Assembly: GCA_964030785.1 (NCBI GenBank)
Contig: OZ034969.1
Coordinates: forward strand, 36,742,301 to 36,806,300
Direction of reading: 5' to 3'
Length of the DNA stretch: 64,000 nucleotides
Source of the DNA: Siderastrea siderea
Lineage: Eukaryota > Cnidaria > Anthozoa > Scleractinia > Rhizangiidae
In this document: in pieces, positions 60,940 through 64,000 of the stretch
How positions within the stretch are numbered: the stretch's first letter is position 1
Layout: every line of letters begins with the position of its first letter
Translations under genes and position numbers: made by a program
Notes under the pieces: model-generated
What the model was told of the DNA's origin: nothing
Database searches by the model: none
Seen by the model: the letters and a program-made list of their open reading frames with translations, nothing else

Positions 60940-61694
60940 TAATCAAAAATAAAACACAAACAGCGGTAATAAACATTATAAACTTACGCATTTTTATATA
61001 AACTTGACGTTTCGTATGCTAGTCTGTTACCTTACTTAGGTCTGCAGAGCAATCAAATCTCTCAACGCCTGAAATCATGTGTATACAATTTCTACTCTTT
61101 TGTCAACCTCAAGATAATTTTTCAAAATAATTGCCGCATCAAATCTTTCTTTCCATACAAGGACCTGTTGAATCGTTCTCAAAAATCTAAAGTAATTTAC
61201 AAAGCCAGTTGATGGGACTACAATGATTTCTACATCGGTAAAACAAAACGACGATTTCATGATAGAAAAACTGAACACTTCAGGGTCCTAGTTAAAAATG
61301 ACCACACGTCTGCCATTGCAGACAATGTCAAAACCACCGGACACAACATCAAGTGGGATCATTTTGACATTTTAGCATCGGGCAAAACTGATTACCACTC
61401 CAAAATCAAAGAAACATTGTTAATCCAAGAACTGAAGCCAGCTTTTAATGTCAACGTCAGCAGTGAGAAGCTGATACTTTATTAATTAGCTGTAGCTTTT
61501 TTATAGATTCACTGTTAAGATTGTTTTCTTAATCTTGGTTCCAGACCCCTTATCACTATTGTATAAAAGGTTTGTCAAAATTGTAACGGTCACTTTTGAA
61601 ATGTATGTTGACTAGCATACGAAGCGTCAAGTTTATATAAAAGTGCGTAAGTTTATAATGTTTATTACCGCTGTTTGTGTTTTATTTTTGATCA
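60940..61694 (+). mobile_element. Penelope-type fragment between 85-bp inverted repeats
   Basis: Left arm 60940-61024 and right arm 61610-61694 are complementary with very few mismatches (for example TCAAAAATAAAACACAAACA and its complement). Between them lies a GIY-YIG endonuclease remnant. Some Penelope-like elements are known to carry inverted terminal copies. Confidence 0.65.
61115..61485 (+). pseudogene. GIY-YIG endonuclease remnant of a Penelope-like element
   Basis: The frame ending TAA at 61483-61485 reads DFYIGKTKRRFHDRKTEHFR, AIADNVKTTGHNIKWDHFDI and KETLLIQELKPAFNVN, a near-complete GIY-YIG domain (YIG, R and H of the second helix, E of the ETLLIQELKP motif, N). An in-frame TGA at 61210-61212, at the place of a usual cysteine, disables it. 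It is of a different Penelope family from the copy at 21836. Confidence 0.7.
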
Positions 61695-62780
61695 AGCTAC
61701 GATGGCCCGGGAACAAAAGTCTTTAGTCTATTTAAGTTATTGAACAGATTCTATTTTTTGAAGGGGAACGTTTTCTGCTGTTGGTCAGAAAACTGATTTA
61801 ATATGAGTGTGGTCCCTTGCTTCTGTGTCATAAGCACTGGTCAAAACTACCACCGGAAATTATTGTACATTAGCTCCTATGACAGTGGGTCTACTACCGA
61901 ACGATATAGTTATGTGAATAAAACGATAGAAGGTATTACAGAGACTCCACATACAGCAAGCTATAGAGAGTACCAGCCCCCCCCTCAAAAAAACTTGGTT
62001 TCATCGTGAGTCTACTTCTGAAATTGTGCTGTTGTATATCTGAGCGATTTTGAAAAAATATGTGATGCTAACTTTTCACTTTAAGCCTTCTGCAGACCAT
62101 TTAAAGTGAGAGGGGTGGCGTCACAGAGCACGGCACCATGCTCCCCGTGGACCACGCTTTGCGACCAGCGATGAAGGTTGGGTCAGGGACTCCCATTCAG
62201 GGAGCTTGAGTGAGGCTTACAAAAAGCTGTGGTGTGCGAAAGATATGAAATAGAAAGTCAGGCTGCTTGTGAACTGGCACTTTAGGGCAACTTGATCATT
62301 TGACTCTGTGAACAGAGCTGTAACTAACCTGACACACTCGGCTGAAGGACTGGATAACCCAGGGATTATACGAGCTGCCCTGGGGTCCCTGGAGGTCTGC
62401 AAGGAAGGGGTGAGGAGGGAGTCCCAAAGTCAGTCATTTCTAGTGTTCTGTGAAATATGTTGTTCTGAAACCACTCAATGTAGAGGCAATGGAAGACAGT
62501 ATCAAATTTATATTGAAATTATAAGACCCTCAAGCACGTTTTTGTTGTCAGATTAACCGGTTTTGCTTTTCCTTTCTTAAGGATTTTAGCTAATTTTTTC
62601 GAACTGAACCCGTTTCAATTTTTAAAGCTACAACAGGTTTTTATATATTGGAGGGTCTAAATGACAACTTTTGGCCTGCAGGTTCTTAATTCACGCGTTT
62701 TTCAGTGTATCAGATAAAGCATGTTAATAGAACAAGTGGCTCACAACAGTGGCTCACGAGACTAGATATGGAAAATTATG
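61695..62780. other. Non-coding DNA
   Basis: No gene supported. Open frames at 61803-62009 and 62308-62556 lack splice context. Confidence 0.4.
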
Positions 62781-62781
62781 G

Positions 62782-63191
62782 CAGTGTCTAGATATCGGGC
62801 AGCCTGGCACGGATGTTTTAAGGCTAAATACCCGGCAGTCCGAAATTATCATAGGATCAATAGGATTTCGACGTTGATTTTGAATCCCTTGTTAAGTGTA
62901 CAGAAACAGAATACTCTGACCAAATTCTGTGCGTTTCTGACCGGCGGTTTAGCCACAAATAATGCAAAATGTCGCAAACATTGCGATTTTCAAGTACAGA
63001 TAAGCTCGGAAAACTCGTCAACTACAAAACCAAAATACTTTTCAAAATCGCTTGGCAATTTTGAACAAATATCGAATCCTTTTATACTGTTAGTAAGCTT
63101 TTCCGTCGGAATCCTTCGAAAATTTCGGACTGCCGGGTATTTAGTCTTGAAACATCCGTACCCGGGCTGCCGGGTATCTAGACACTATCGG
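62782..63191. mobile_element. MITE with 80-bp inverted repeats
   Basis: AGTGTCTAGATA(T/C) on the left (62782) and its complement TATCTAGACACT on the right (ending 63187) start arms that share CACGGATGTTT/TACGGATGTTT and AAATACCCGGCAGTCCGAAA. No clear target duplication was found. Confidence 0.7.
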
Positions 63192-64000
63192 AAATAATTA
63201 ACTTTTCATGGCCCACCGTAACAAAATAAAAGTACCGGATCCTGTAGTAAAAGATCTAACCAGCAAAACAAAAGACCAAATACGATAAAAAAAAAACAAT
63301 ACTGATTCAACGGTAACCAAACTGATTGCATATTTTAACCAATATTTTAAAAGGCACAGCCTTTCTTCTTCAGGGACTTACAGAGAACGACTCTAAGGGC
63401 AAAAACGTTACAATTTAAACTAAGGGTATACAATATGATACTAGAAAAACAACATATAACAGCTTATGTTACAACGTTTAAAAACTGGCGTGAAACTAAA
63501 AACGTTACGATTTGAAATTTATATTTAAAGAAGCTAATATTACAACGTAAAAAACTGGCGTAAAAACTAAACACGCTACGATTTAAAATTTGAAAAATAT
63601 ATAACATAAGCAGGTACGTGATACTATAATAACACGAGCGGATCCGTTCGGATAGTTCGCAGTTGTTAATTGAATTATGAAAATCAAATTTAAATAGCTT
63701 CGTGTCAGGAAAACCTCACGAAAACATTTTTGCAGCTAAATAACAAGGTTTTCAATAATCTATCTGGTGATCATCACAGAACAAACATCATTTGGGAAGT
63801 TCAGAATAACGAGTAAATCGTCAGATCAATGTCATAACCACGAATACATTCAACTGTGGGAACTACGAAACTAAACTGACATGAACTACAGAAACCAAGA
63901 ACTCTTCAATAACTGTCGATTCTGGAGAGTTCTATAACGGGAAAGAGTCAGGACTCTTCTGGAAATGATGCATGGAATATTTAATTTATTACAGTTGATC
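63192..64000. other. Right edge of window
   Basis: No gene supported. A 71-bp direct repeat lies at 63461-63531 and 63532-63602 (AGCT(T/A)AT(G/A)TTACAACGT, AAAACTGGCGT, CG(T/C)TACGATTT). Confidence 0.5.

Noticed and set aside
62100..62240. Possible structured RNA or snRNA
   Set aside because: Only a short GGGACTCCCATTCAGGGAGC-like stem is visible and no known RNA consensus fits.
62308..62556. 82-codon ORF considered as a further exon
   Set aside because: Composition is somewhat coding-like, but there is no acceptor or donor in the required phase and no family match.
62782..63197. 139-codon ORF across the MITE
   Set aside because: It spans both inverted repeats and is a by-product of their sequence.

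Overview
The window reads as nuclear DNA of an invertebrate animal, most likely a cnidarian and probably an anthozoan such as a stony coral. The coding sequence is split into exons with phase-matched GT-AG junctions. It includes polycystin-1-like channel genes, Harbinger, Penelope-like and tyrosine-recombinase elements, many MITEs, and AT-rich non-coding DNA. The species assignment is inference from gene content and repeat style.

1-3.3 kb: a compact, intron-poor cluster unlike the rest of the window. It has two divergent gene pairs, each with TATA boxes facing outwards, very short predicted leaders and closely packed small ORFs: a minus-strand gene running off the left edge, a SLOG/Rossmann-type protein, an arginine-rich helical protein, two paralogous small helical proteins abutting as TGAATG, and a RING-like protein. 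It resembles an endogenous DNA-virus-like or large mobile-element segment and is the best candidate for something undescribed. A duplicated E-box/ETS/CRE block (3.34-3.53 kb) separates it from the next region.

3.6-31.2 kb: two tandem copies of the 3' part of a polycystin-1-like gene (GPS and first membrane helix, PLAT domain, polycystin channel). Copy 1 (3645-14118) has one apparent 1-nt deletion. Copy 2 (26267-31244) lacks the GPS exon and carries an in-frame stop and several frameshifts. Intron 2 of copy 1 holds a nest: an older repeat, split by an apparently intact Harbinger element (transposase plus Myb-like protein), itself hit by a hAT-like MITE. Copies 1 and 2 are separated by non-coding DNA, a LINE fragment, a 190-bp repeat array, a truncated Penelope-like element, a decayed protein-primed DNA polymerase-like ORF and a perfect hairpin element.

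31.2-41 kb: repeat-rich, with a copy of the older repeat lacking Harbinger, simple repeats, a tyrosine recombinase ORF followed by four 23-bp near-palindromes, foldback elements, and a palindrome of about 1.57 kb.

41.3-60.8 kb and beyond: a plus-strand secreted protein gene (signal peptide, then glycine-rich repeats) with at least eight phase-consistent exons, including one 11-kb intron. It may be the 5' part of another gene of the polycystin-1-like array (speculative). Its introns hold SINEs, MITEs, an inverted pair of dispersed repeats and a Penelope endonuclease fragment between 85-bp inverted repeats. 61.7-64 kb holds a MITE and short tandem repeats only.
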